From: Methanobacteriota archaeon
Lineage (GTDB): Archaea > Halobacteriota > Methanosarcinia > Methanosarcinales > Methanosarcinaceae
Length of the DNA stretch: 12,280 nucleotides
Assembly: GCA_030837265.1 (NCBI GenBank)
Contig: JAUPKV010000698.1
Coordinates: 1-12,280, forward strand
Direction of reading: 5' to 3'
A program made the translations under genes and the position numbers. Below the pieces are notes generated by a model, which saw only the letters and a list, made by a program, of their open reading frames with translations, made no database searches and was not told where the DNA came from. Shown here piece by piece: positions 1 through 6,671 of the stretch (the first letter of the stretch is position 1; each line of letters opens with the position of its first letter).

Positions 1-68
1 ATAAGCTCCGGTTTCCCATTTCTCAATAAAGCGTCAGATCAATTATGTCTTTAATCATTCATTAACTC

Positions 69-380
69 TCATCCAAAAGAAAGTTCGATCGCTAAAATTT
101 TGAGATCCCAGTTTTCAGATTCCTCTTTGGGAATTTCAGAAAGACCCCATTCGAACCACTCACCAGTTTGAATTAATGTAGCCCACCATGAATCACCCAC
201 TATAACGGGATCAATTGAAACATAAACATCAGTGGGTGAATAATAAGTCAATACTCGTGCAAGTTCTTCGATGGTATAAAATTTCGTGTTCATCCCATTT
301 GTAATAAATTTAATGTCACTAAATGCCTTGCCTTGAACTGTAAGGTCCCTAATCATCTGTTCTACAGTTAAATGGCGCAC
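69..380 (-). CDS. Hypothetical protein, 103 aa
   Basis: I do not recognise this family. The protein is small, soluble and acidic towards its C-terminus, with no signal peptide, membrane span or cysteine motif. It is rich in aromatic residues: a Trp pair lies near residues 65-66 and further Trp in the stretch GEWFEWG around residue 73-79. The chosen start is a GTG (380) preceded by a G6 run about 7 nt upstream that could serve as a Shine-Dalgarno site. An in-frame ATG (codon 9, position 356) is the alternative. The stop is TGA. The gene diverges from the copper-ATPase gene across an AT-rich spacer, so the two promoters face apart; nothing else links their functions. Codon use looks like ordinary coding sequence, which supports a real gene more than a specific role. 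Confidence 0.6.
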   Translation of the reverse strand: MRHLTVEQMIRDLTVQGKAFSDIKFITNGMNTKFYTIEELARVLTYYSPTDVYVSIDPVIVGDSWWATLIQTGEWFEWGLSEIPKEESENWDLKILAIELSFG

Positions 381-740
381 ACTTTTTCCCCCCAGTATTG
401 ATTTTGGTTAATGGATACTCATTAAATGTTTGGATTTCATCTAAATTATGATCCAGGTTGTATGAAATAATTTAGGATAATTTTTATAATTTTCCTAGTA
501 TTCTTAATTATTTTTTAATATATTATATAAATAGACTAGTTTACCAATATATAATTATATGAGTAGTATAATTACTTATCTTAGTTACTTATCTTTATTA
601 CTTATCTTTGTTCACTGTGAGACATTATCCGTGCTTGTTTTTCCTTCCTCTTGATTATTATTTTTTTACAATAGTAGATTTGATTCTTTTATTTTAAAAT
701 AATATTAGTTAATTATAATATTTTTAGCATAATTAAAGCA
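381..740. other. AT-rich divergent intergenic region
   Basis: This 360-bp spacer lies between two divergently transcribed genes and has no credible gene. It is very AT-rich. A TATA-like block at about 515-535 (core TTATATAAAT) could act in either direction. A second AT-rich block at about 685-722 lies closer to the ATPase start. A three-copy 13-bp tandem repeat sits at 571-609. No clear operator palindrome for a copper sensor was seen. Confidence 0.6.
571..609. repeat. 13-bp tandem repeat, 3 copies
   Basis: Three adjacent 13-mers (571-583, 584-596, 597-609) share the core TTACTTATCTT and differ only at the first and last base of the unit. They lie about 130 bp upstream of the ATPase start, in a non-coding spacer. 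They could be a slippage product or a repeated regulator-binding site. The sequence does not match the other 13-bp arrays in this window; only the period is shared. Confidence 0.85.
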
Positions 741-2780
741 TTGAGAGTGGAAATTACGCAGCATGAAGGAATGAAACCAGAGGGTCATGGGGAATCTCGG
801 GGAAAGGATCATGGAGGTAATCATGCTCACATGCTTGAGGATTATAGAAGAAGATTTGTAATTTCTTTCATATTGACAGTTCCGGTTTTACTGCTTTCTC
901 CTGCGATCCAGGGATTTTTCGGCTTTGGAATTCATGTGACTGGCGCGGAATTTATTTCTTTTATACTTTCTTCAATAATTTATTTCTACGGCGGCTATCC
1001 TTTTCTCAAGGGAATAAAGGACGAACTTACTGAGAAACTGCCTGGAATGATGACACTAATAGCTATTGCCATCAGTGTGGCTTATTTTTACAGCGCTGCC
1101 GTGGTTTTCGGACTTCCGGGTGGTGTATTTTTTTGGGAACTGGTGACACTTATCGATGTGATGCTGCTAGGACACTGGCTGGAAATGCGGTCGGTGATGG
1201 GAGCGTCTAGAGCCCTGGAAGAACTCGTCAAGATCATGCCTTCGGTTGCTCATCTGAAGAAGAACGGAGATATTGTTGATGTGAGCGTTGACAAATTGAA
1301 AATCGGGGATAAAGTGCTCGTCAAGCCCGGTGAAAAAGTGCCTGTTGACGGAACTGTTGTAGAGGGAACGAGCAGTGTCAACGAATCAATGCTTACCGGA
1401 GAATCGAAACCTGTCACAAAAAAGCCTGGAACTGAGGTTATTGGCGGATCCATTAACGGAGAGGCTGTTTTTATAGTTAAGGTAGAAAAAACCGGAAAGG
1501 ACACGTACCTGAGTCAGGTTGTCGGACTTGTTAGAGCCGCCCAGGAAAGCAAATCAAAAACCCAGGACCTGGCAAACAGGGCTGCAATGTATCTTACAAT
1601 CATAGCTCTTACTATAGGAACTCTGACCTTCATACTCTGGATTTATTTCGGGCAACAACCTGTCTTTGCCCTGGAAAGAGCTGTCACTGTAATGGTAATC
1701 ACCTGTCCGCATGCCCTCGGGCTTGCCATCCCTCTGGTCGTTGCAGTTTCAACTTCTATTGCCGCAAATTCCGGAATACTTATCAGAGATAGGCAGGCAT
1801 TTGAAAGAGCGCGAGATCTACAGGCCCTTATTTTCGATAAAACCGGTACTCTTACCGAAGGGAGATTTGGAGTTACGGATATAATTTCTCTGTCAGATGA
1901 AGAAGGGGAAAACCAGCTGGGAAATGAATCCGATGCGATCCTGAGTCTGGCGGCTTCCCTGGAAGCCAATTCCGAACACTCTATTGCACTAGGTGTAATG
2001 GAAAGTGCCCGGAAAAAAGGATTGAAAATGAGATCAGTTGAAGAATTTAGCTCTATTCCCGGGAAAGGTGTAGAAGGACTGGTGGAGGGAAAGAAATACC
2101 TCGTAGTGAGCCCGGGATATCTTGAAGAAAAGGGAATTGTCCTGAAAAACGAAAAAATCGAAGAGACCGAAAGACAGGGAAAAACTATCATATTCCTGCT
2201 TGAGGGAGACAGAGTTATTGGAGCTCTTGCCCTTGCCGATGTCATCCGGAAAGAGTCAATTGAGGCAGTCTCGAAGCTGAAATATATGGGGATAAAATGC
2301 CTTATGCTTACAGGTGACAACCATTATGTAGCAGCCTCGGTAGCTGGAGAACTGGGGCTAGATGACTATTTTGCGGAGGTTCTTCCGCAGGAAAAGGCAG
2401 AAAAAGTCAGGGAGGTACAAAAGAAATACATCACAGGCATGGTCGGAGACGGAATCAATGATGCACCTGCACTGGCTCAGGCAGATGTGGGAATTGCTAT
2501 CGGAGCAGGTACGGACATTGCAATCGAAACTGCCGATATAGTACTGGTTAAGAACGATCCTGGGGATGTTGCGGATTTAATAAGGCTTTCCAGGAGCACT
2601 TACTCCAAAATGTATCAGAATCTTCTTTGGGCGACCTGGTACAATGTTTTTGCAATTCCTCTTGCTGCCGGCGTGCTCTATGGATATGGGATCCTACTTA
2701 GCCCTGCTGTCGGGGCAGTCCTGATGAGCCTAAGCACTGTAATCGTAGCTATAAATGCAAGGAATTTGAAGATAGGGTGA
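741..2780 (+). CDS. copB: Heavy-metal P1B-type ATPase, CopB-like (copper/silver exporter)
   Basis: This is an integral-membrane P-type ATPase that probably exports copper or silver across the cytoplasmic membrane using ATP. Numbering is from a TTG start. The N-terminus is His-rich (H8 to H30) with no CxxC metal-binding domain. Two membrane hairpins lie at about 38-86 and 100-148. The actuator loop carries TGES (229-232). The metal-site helix carries CPH (322-324), which is the P1B-3/CopB signature, not the CPC of CopA. The phosphorylated Asp is D366 in DKTGTLT. The N-domain motif is SEHS (411-414), where most family members have an HP dipeptide. TGDN (524-527) and GDGINDAP (569-576) follow. 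The last two helices hold YN (634-635) and MSLST (662-666), also P1B-3 hallmarks. At 679 aa it is full length and looks intact. No start has a good Shine-Dalgarno sequence: TTG 741, GTG 747 and ATG 771 are all possible. Function is firm to the pump level; the Cu versus Ag assignment is inferred from CPH. Confidence 0.95.
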   Translation: MRVEITQHEGMKPEGHGESRGKDHGGNHAHMLEDYRRRFVISFILTVPVLLLSPAIQGFFGFGIHVTGAEFISFILSSIIYFYGGYPFLKGIKDELTEKLPGMMTLIAIAISVAYFYSAAVVFGLPGGVFFWELVTLIDVMLLGHWLEMRSVMGASRALEELVKIMPSVAHLKKNGDIVDVSVDKLKIGDKVLVKPGEKVPVDGTVVEGTSSVNESMLTGESKPVTKKPGTEVIGGSINGEAVFIVKVEKTGKDTYLSQVVGLVRAAQESKSKTQDLANRAAMYLTIIALTIGTLTFILWIYFGQQPVFALERAVTVMVITCPHALGLAIPLVVAVSTSIAANSGILIRDRQAFERARDLQALIFDKTGTLTEGRFGVTDIISLSDEEGENQLGNESDAILSLAASLEANSEHSIALGVMESARKKGLKMRSVEEFSSIPGKGVEGLVEGKKYLVVSPGYLEEKGIVLKNEKIEETERQGKTIIFLLEGDRVIGALALADVIRKESIEAVSKLKYMGIKCLMLTGDNHYVAASVAGELGLDDYFAEVLPQEKAEKVREVQKKYITGMVGDGINDAPALAQADVGIAIGAGTDIAIETADIVLVKNDPGDVADLIRLSRSTYSKMYQNLLWATWYNVFAIPLAAGVLYGYGILLSPAVGAVLMSLSTVIVAINARNLKIG

Positions 2781-2781
2781 T
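2776..2781 (+). promoter_or_regulatory. Shine-Dalgarno GGTGAT for the 36-aa peptide
   Basis: GGTGAT is complementary to the archaeal 16S rRNA 3' end and overlaps the TGA stop of the ATPase gene. Spacing to ATG 2787 is 5 nt. It is the main evidence that the short downstream ORF is translated. Confidence 0.7.
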
Positions 2782-2786
2782 TTGAT

Positions 2787-2897
2787 ATGATATGGGGAAT
2801 AATTCTCAATCTGAAAAAGCTACTGAGCTTAATAGCACTGGCATCTGCAGTAATCGGATTGATATCAAGAATTCTGGGCAAGAAAAGGAAAAAGTAA
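2787..2897 (+). CDS. 36-aa single-span membrane peptide coupled to the CopB ATPase
   Basis: This short ORF starts with ATG at 2787 and ends with TAA at 2895-2897. Its start lies 6 nt after the ATPase stop. A strong archaeal Shine-Dalgarno sequence, GGTGAT (2776-2781), overlaps that stop codon with 5-nt spacing, so translational coupling is likely. The peptide begins MIWGIILNLKK, continues with a hydrophobic stretch (about residues 12-28) and ends in a basic tail, KKRKK. This predicts one membrane helix with a cytoplasmic positive C-terminus. There is no family match that I recognise. Single-span peptides that bind P-type ATPases are known elsewhere (KdpF in bacteria, phospholamban and sarcolipin in animals), so a modulator or stabiliser of the pump is a reasonable inference, not a demonstrated role. 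The last codons overlap the first unit of a tandem repeat. Confidence 0.6.
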   Translation: MIWGIILNLKKLLSLIALASAVIGLISRILGKKRKK

Positions 2898-2962
2898 GTG
2901 GAAAAAGTAAGTGGAAAAAGTAAGCAGAAAAAGTAAGCGGAAAAAGTAAGCGGAAAAAGTAA
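2885..2962. repeat. 13-bp tandem repeat, 6 copies (78 bp)
   Basis: There are six head-to-tail units of consensus GYGGAAAAAGTAA. The first (2885-2897) is degenerate and ends exactly on the TAA stop of the 36-aa peptide. Units at 2898, 2911, 2924, 2937 and 2950 follow, with variation only at the second and third base. Since 13 is not a multiple of three, the TAA of each unit falls successively in all three frames. Read on the minus strand the array is a ladder of T5 tracts 13 bp apart just beyond the end of the MFS gene, which could act as a multi-site archaeal terminator. Confidence 0.95.
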
Positions 2963-2978
2963 TCCATGTTAAATTTCG

Positions 2979-2995
2979 GACCTAAAATTCAGGTC
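2979..2995. terminator. Small hairpin between convergent genes
   Basis: GACCT (2979-2983) and AGGTC (2991-2995) form a 5-bp stem around a 7-nt loop, directly beyond the stop codon of the MFS gene and after the plus-strand repeat array. Minus-strand transcripts meet the T5 ladder of the repeat array next. It is a weak stem, and archaeal termination depends mainly on U-tracts, so confidence is low. Confidence 0.35.
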
Positions 2996-2996
2996 A

Positions 2997-4394
2997 CTAT
3001 CTTACCTTTTTCTCAAAACGCCTTAGCCTAAAATTGAGTATAAAAGCAGTGTAGATTACCAGACCTGCAATCAAAAAAACACTTCCATCAAGAACTTCAT
3101 ATAAAAAACCGCCAAGGATCAGCCCGATGATGCTGGCCAGACTCCCCGAACTGCTGGCAAATCCTTGTACTGTACCCTGATATTTTCTCCCTGCAACTTT
3201 AGATAAAAGAGAGAGGAAAGAAGGCCACATAAGGCCGTCTCCAAGCGCGAAAAATACTGTTGCAAGGTAGGTCAGGTAGAAATTTCCCGAAATAAGCAGC
3301 AGATAATTTGTTCCCAACATCAGGCTTCCGAAGATTATGAGGTTTGAGTCCGGGTACTTTTTTGAAGCCCACGAAAGCACAGGACCCTGCACGATTACTA
3401 TGAAACCACACAGGATTGTATAAAAGAGACTTAGCTGTACAAGGTCCCATCCAAGAACGGCTATCGCATGCAGTGGAAAGGATGTATAAAAGATATTGTA
3501 ACTGAGGTCAATCAGAAAGTTGAGACCGAGCATATACGGAACATTAGGAAGTTTCAAAATTTCTCTAAAAGCGGGTTTTACGGTCTCCTCTTCTGCAGTT
3601 ACGCATTTTTTAACCTCGTTGCCAGGGTATTTTTGCTGCTTCTCAGCACCGGTAGGATCTACGGAACACTGTCTGCTTTCGCGAATATAGAGCACGAGAA
3701 GAACCATTCCAATAAACGAAATAACTATTGCACCCAGCACTGGTGCTACAACTCCATACTCCGTTATACTTAAAATCCCGGCAAATGCCGGGCCAACTAC
3801 GAACCCGAGGTTTATGGCAATGGACATCTTTCCAAAGTTGCGATTTCTGTCCTTTTCCGAGGTGGTATCTGCCAGATAGGCATTGGCTATGGAAACATCT
3901 CCTCCTGTCAACCCGTCGAGAGCTCTGGCGAAGAAAAGGATTGCAAGAGGTAGAGTAAAGGTAAAAGCTCCTAGAATCTTCGAATCAACTTTAAAGAGAA
4001 TTATAAGCGGGAGATATAGAGCTCCAAGGAATATTATCCAGGAGATCAGGGTCCCTATTTGGCATAAAATTAGAATTTTTTTACGTCCGTATATGTCGGA
4101 CCATCTGCCAAGAATGGGGGCGCCTATTAGCTGGAAGGTCGGATACATTGAGCTTGCCAGTCCATAAACGAAGGCATTTCCTCCAAACCTGTTTACCAGG
4201 AATACAAGGAACGGAAGTACTATACTGAATCCTAGCGCGTTTATGAAATTGACGACAAGAAGAGGAAAAAGGGAGATCTTTTCCTCCGTCGTGGAGCCAG
4301 GGCTATTTTGCTGTCCTCCCTCCAAATCTTCAGGTATATGCCTGGACGCATTTTCCTGTGCATCCCCGGGAATTTCAGCCCTTCCCCTTTTCAT
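2997..4394 (-). CDS. MFS transporter, TetA/DHA1-like drug or metabolite efflux
   Basis: This is a 12-helix major facilitator protein of the proton-coupled DHA1 type, acting in the cytoplasmic membrane. Helix 1 begins near residue 41. The signature loop 2-3 motif A is GRWSDIYGRKK (96-106). A TetA-like stretch ARALDGLTGG lies at 156-165 and a motif C-like glycine/proline pattern, GFVVGPAFAG, at 197-206. A charged central loop (about 238-282) separates the two six-helix halves. The substrate cannot be read from sequence. The first 40 residues are a hydrophilic extension longer than usual for the family; ATG 4394 was kept because no other in-frame ATG precedes helix 1. The start lies inside the upstream zinc-ribbon gene (20-nt overlap), which implies coupled translation. 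The gene ends in TAG followed immediately by TGA. Length 465 aa, intact. Confidence 0.9.
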   Translation of the reverse strand: MKRGRAEIPGDAQENASRHIPEDLEGGQQNSPGSTTEEKISLFPLLVVNFINALGFSIVLPFLVFLVNRFGGNAFVYGLASSMYPTFQLIGAPILGRWSDIYGRKKILILCQIGTLISWIIFLGALYLPLIILFKVDSKILGAFTFTLPLAILFFARALDGLTGGDVSIANAYLADTTSEKDRNRNFGKMSIAINLGFVVGPAFAGILSITEYGVVAPVLGAIVISFIGMVLLVLYIRESRQCSVDPTGAEKQQKYPGNEVKKCVTAEEETVKPAFREILKLPNVPYMLGLNFLIDLSYNIFYTSFPLHAIAVLGWDLVQLSLFYTILCGFIVIVQGPVLSWASKKYPDSNLIIFGSLMLGTNYLLLISGNFYLTYLATVFFALGDGLMWPSFLSLLSKVAGRKYQGTVQGFASSSGSLASIIGLILGGFLYEVLDGSVFLIAGLVIYTAFILNFRLRRFEKKVR

Positions 4395-4776
4395 AACCAG
4401 TATTATTTTGCTCCTCGAATAACAGTTTGTTTCTTAAAAAGGATACTTCCTTAACTCTTATGATTTCAGCCCAGGCCCTTCTTTTGCATATCGGGCATTG
4501 CAGATATTTCTTGTTTACACCGTTAGGACTAAGCAGGTCTTCAAGCACTGAGGTCTCAAAAACCTTGCCACACCTTGGGCAGCGATAGGCAAAATTTTTG
4601 GCATGCCATTTTAAAAGCAGTGACAATGCACCTATAAATATCAGGAGCCAAAAATACCAGTATCCGGGAAGGAGAAGCAGAGTTGAAATACCCAATATAA
4701 TAATAGAAATAAAAAGTAGGAAGGCCGTCCGAAACCAATCTTTCTTCGTAACTTCCCAGTACTTTCTCCCAATCAT
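4375..4776 (-). CDS. Membrane-anchored zinc-ribbon protein, 133 aa
   Basis: Two hydrophobic segments (about residues 16-37 and 40-56) form an N-terminal hairpin. A cytoplasmic four-cysteine zinc ribbon follows: CPRC at 66-69 and CPIC at 94-97, with 24 residues between the pairs. The C-terminal 25 residues are charged. The architecture is clear but no named family was recognised. Its 3' end overlaps the MFS transporter start by 20 nt, and both lie on one strand, so the two are probably one operon. It might assist or sense for the transporter, which is inference only. ATG 4776 has a G-rich stretch (GGGG) about 15 nt upstream, further than ideal for a Shine-Dalgarno site. The stop is TGA. Confidence 0.75.
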   Translation of the reverse strand: MIGRKYWEVTKKDWFRTAFLLFISIIILGISTLLLLPGYWYFWLLIFIGALSLLLKWHAKNFAYRCPRCGKVFETSVLEDLLSPNGVNKKYLQCPICKRRAWAEIIRVKEVSFLRNKLLFEEQNNTGYEKGKG

Positions 4777-4840
4777 AGGCTCTTTTACCCCTTTCCCATT
4801 TTTCTTTATCGAATTGTCGTGCCAAAATTAGGGTTTAGGG

Positions 4841-4850
4841 TATTTAATAT
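4841..4850 (-). promoter_or_regulatory. Putative box A for the zinc-ribbon/MFS operon
   Basis: On the minus strand ATATTAAATA (4850 to 4841), preceded by an A-rich BRE-like stretch, sits about 65 bp upstream of ATG 4776. This would give a start site near 4820 and a leader of roughly 45 nt. It is a match to an AT-rich consensus only. Confidence 0.4.
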
Positions 4851-4906
4851 TATTTTTCCTGGCACACTTTTTAGCAATAGACATTGGAGAGCTTTCCCTG
4901 GAGAAT

Positions 4907-4932
4907 AAGAGCTTTTTAAAAGAGCTTTTGAA
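4907..4932. repeat. 13-bp tandem duplication, 2 copies
   Basis: Units 4907-4919 and 4920-4932 (AAGAGCTTTTKAA) match at 12 of 13 positions. The duplication lies in the spacer between the pheS end and the promoter of the zinc-ribbon gene. It is the shortest of the four 13-bp-period repeats in the window. Confidence 0.7.
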
Positions 4933-4953
4933 ATGAGATCAAATTGTTCGATC

Positions 4954-4970
4954 AAAAAAATGATAAAAAA
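4954..4970 (-). terminator. Oligo-U terminator downstream of pheS
   Basis: Minus-strand transcripts leaving pheS meet T6 (4970-4965) and then T7 (4960-4954), about 90 nt past the stop. An inverted repeat (4979-4992) lies just before them. U-rich tracts are the usual archaeal termination signal. Confidence 0.55.
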
Positions 4971-4978
4971 GGCTGTCT

Positions 4979-4992
4979 TACCTGAACAGGTA
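4979..4992. repeat. 14-bp inverted repeat TACCTG-AA-CAGGTA
   Basis: The two 6-bp arms are perfect around a central AA. The loop is too short for a stable RNA hairpin, so a protein-binding dyad is as likely as a role in termination. It lies about 70 nt past the pheS stop and about 200 nt upstream of the zinc-ribbon gene start. Confidence 0.5.
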
Positions 4993-5060
4993 GATTCGTG
5001 CACAGGCAGACTATGGTTTTAATTTTTGGAAAGATGTGTATCATTCTGGATTTCAATCTT

Positions 5061-6545
5061 TTAAATTCTGCAGATTTCACTCTTTCTGAGCCAGTCGATG
5101 TCTGACTGGTAGAGGAGTCTTAAGTCTTTAAGTCCCAATTTAAGCATGGCAAGCCGGCTGACTCCAAGCCCCCAGGCAAGGACCGGTTCTTTGATCCCTA
5201 AAGGTTCTGCAACTTCTTTTCTGAAAACCCCTGCACCTCCAAGTTCAACCCAGCCGAGGCCTTCCACATAAACCTCGGGTTCCACGCTAGGTTCGGTATA
5301 CGGGAAATAGCCGGGGCGGAAACGGACTGCTTCGAACCCCAGCCTGTGATAGAATTCTGCCAGCAGTCCAAGCAGGTCAGCAAAAGACATATCCTTATCC
5401 ATAACAACTCCTTCAAGCTGTTCAAACTCGGGAGTATGAGTAGGATCGATTGTTTCCCGGCGGTAAGCCCTGTCAATGCAGAAAGCTTTGACCGGAGGTT
5501 TCGGGTTATCAGCCAGGTATTTGATAGTAACTGAAGTAGTATGCGTTCTCAGCACATTGCGCCTCGCAAGGTCCCTGTCCCAGGTTCCTCCCCAACCGCA
5601 GGAATCAAGGTCTCCTCCAACTTCATGCATAGCAGCTACTTTATCTGCATATTCGTCAGGAAGTATGCAGACACTGCCCAGGTGGAAGGTATCCTGCATA
5701 TCCCTGGCAGGATGGTCCTGGGGCTGGAAAAGGGCATCGAAATTCCAGAAAGAACTCTGGATAATCCCGCCTTTAATCTCGGTAAAACCCATTTCAAGGA
5801 ATATCTGACGCATCTGTTCTATAAGACGCCTGTAGGGATGGACTTTAGCTCCATAAAGAGGTTTAGGAGTAATATCCAGCCGATAAGGCCTGAACTTTTT
5901 CTCCTTCCAGGCTCCGCTCTTTAGTAAATCCGGAGTAATCTGGGCAATTTCTTCTTCCAGGACAAGACCCTGCGCAGCAAGAACACTGCCTGCATCCGTT
6001 ATTGAAACAGTCCTTAATTTTTCTTCTTGCTTTATGACAAGTTTGCGCTTGAGCAGGTCTTTTATTGTTCCCTCATCGGCTCCAAGCTCCTGGAGAGTCC
6101 TTATTTTACCGGAAAAAGCTGCAAGAGCTTCCTCATCCTTTCCTGCATGCGCTTTTCCGGAGGGTACCATCACCCCGTTTTCAACCTTTGCCCAACCTTT
6201 TTTTACGAGCCAGCCGGTTGCAATTCCCACCATAGACGGAGAAAATAGGCTTCTCAACTCTTCAAGAGAAGTGGGCCCTATAAGGGAGTCAACAATCCGG
6301 CGCTCCGGAAGTCCTATTTTTGTGTATTCTTCTCCTTCGTTCGTGAGGGAATAACGTTCAATGACATTCTCCGAAACCGAGGCGAGTCCTTTTTCCGCAA
6401 GCATGAAGGCGGCCTGCATTGCTGCATCCACCTGCAACCCTGATATTTCCTCCAGTATCTCGGGGGCGGCAGACCCCAGTTCCTCAAGGGCTAGCAGAAT
6501 CTTCTTTTCACTGATCGTAAGTTTTTCCTTATCACTCATACTCAT
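5061..6545 (-). CDS. pheS: Phenylalanine--tRNA ligase alpha subunit
   Basis: This is the catalytic alpha subunit of the alpha2-beta2 class II synthetase that charges tRNA-Phe in the cytoplasm. Numbering includes three extra residues from an upstream GTG at 6554. An archaeal/eukaryotic-type N-terminal region of winged-helix-like repeats (about 10-190) precedes the class II core. Core landmarks are [19 protein letters not shown] (239-257), QPQDHPAR (277-284), motif 2 [18 protein letters not shown] (362-379) and motif 3 [13 protein letters not shown] (462-474). The length, about 494 aa, fits archaeal PheS. The GTG at 6554 belongs to a Shine-Dalgarno-like GTGATC (6554-6549), so translation more likely starts at ATG 6545 or ATG 6539. 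The beta-subunit gene pheT is not adjacent. The gene follows trpS on the same strand and may share its transcript. The stop is TAA. Confidence 0.97.
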   Translation of the reverse strand: MSMSDKEKLTISEKKILLALEELGSAAPEILEEISGLQVDAAMQAAFMLAEKGLASVSENVIERYSLTNEGEEYTKIGLPERRIVDSLIGPTSLEELRSLFSPSMVGIATGWLVKKGWAKVENGVMVPSGKAHAGKDEEALAAFSGKIRTLQELGADEGTIKDLLKRKLVIKQEEKLRTVSITDAGSVLAAQGLVLEEEIAQITPDLLKSGAWKEKKFRPYRLDITPKPLYGAKVHPYRRLIEQMRQIFLEMGFTEIKGGIIQSSFWNFDALFQPQDHPARDMQDTFHLGSVCILPDEYADKVAAMHEVGGDLDSCGWGGTWDRDLARRNVLRTHTTSVTIKYLADNPKPPVKAFCIDRAYRRETIDPTHTPEFEQLEGVVMDKDMSFADLLGLLAEFYHRLGFEAVRFRPGYFPYTEPSVEPEVYVEGLGWVELGGAGVFRKEVAEPLGIKEPVLAWGLGVSRLAMLKLGLKDLRLLYQSDIDWLRKSEICRI

Positions 6546-6593
6546 AGGGATCACATTCTAAAATATGGAAAAATTATGAATTTGATAGCGATT

Positions 6594-6671
6594 CAATTTT
6601 AGTAAACAATATCAGTAATCAATATCAGTAATCAATATCAGTAATCAATATCAGTAATCAATATCAGTCTA
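6594..6671. repeat. 13-bp tandem repeat, 6 copies (78 bp)
   Basis: Four perfect units CAATATCAGTAAT (6607, 6620, 6633, 6646) are flanked by a degenerate copy at 6594-6606 (10 of 13) and one at 6659-6671 (11 of 13). The last contains the TAG stop of trpS. The array fills most of the trpS-pheS spacer. Read in the gene direction it brings TGA codons into every frame soon after the trpS stop. Confidence 0.95.

Noticed and set aside
1643..2320. Long minus-strand open frame (225 codons) inside the copB gene
   Set aside because: It lies antisense to a well-supported ATPase and is Ser/Arg/Thr-rich in the way antisense frames are; no domain is visible.
3468..4167. Several plus-strand frames opposite the MFS gene
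   Set aside because: They are antisense to a clear 12-helix transporter and show no start signals or recognisable motifs.
4806..5003. Minus-strand frame of 65 codons in the pheS/zinc-ribbon spacer
   Set aside because: It starts with GTG, has no Shine-Dalgarno site, and covers the U-tract terminator, the dyad and the 13-bp duplication, so it is more likely non-coding.
6549..6554. GTG at 6554 as the pheS start
   Set aside because: GTGATC matches the Shine-Dalgarno consensus and is followed by two ATGs at suitable spacing, so it is probably the ribosome-binding site.
571..6671. Possible CRISPR array
   Set aside because: The repeats are only 13 bp, directly adjacent and without unique spacers, and no cas gene is present.
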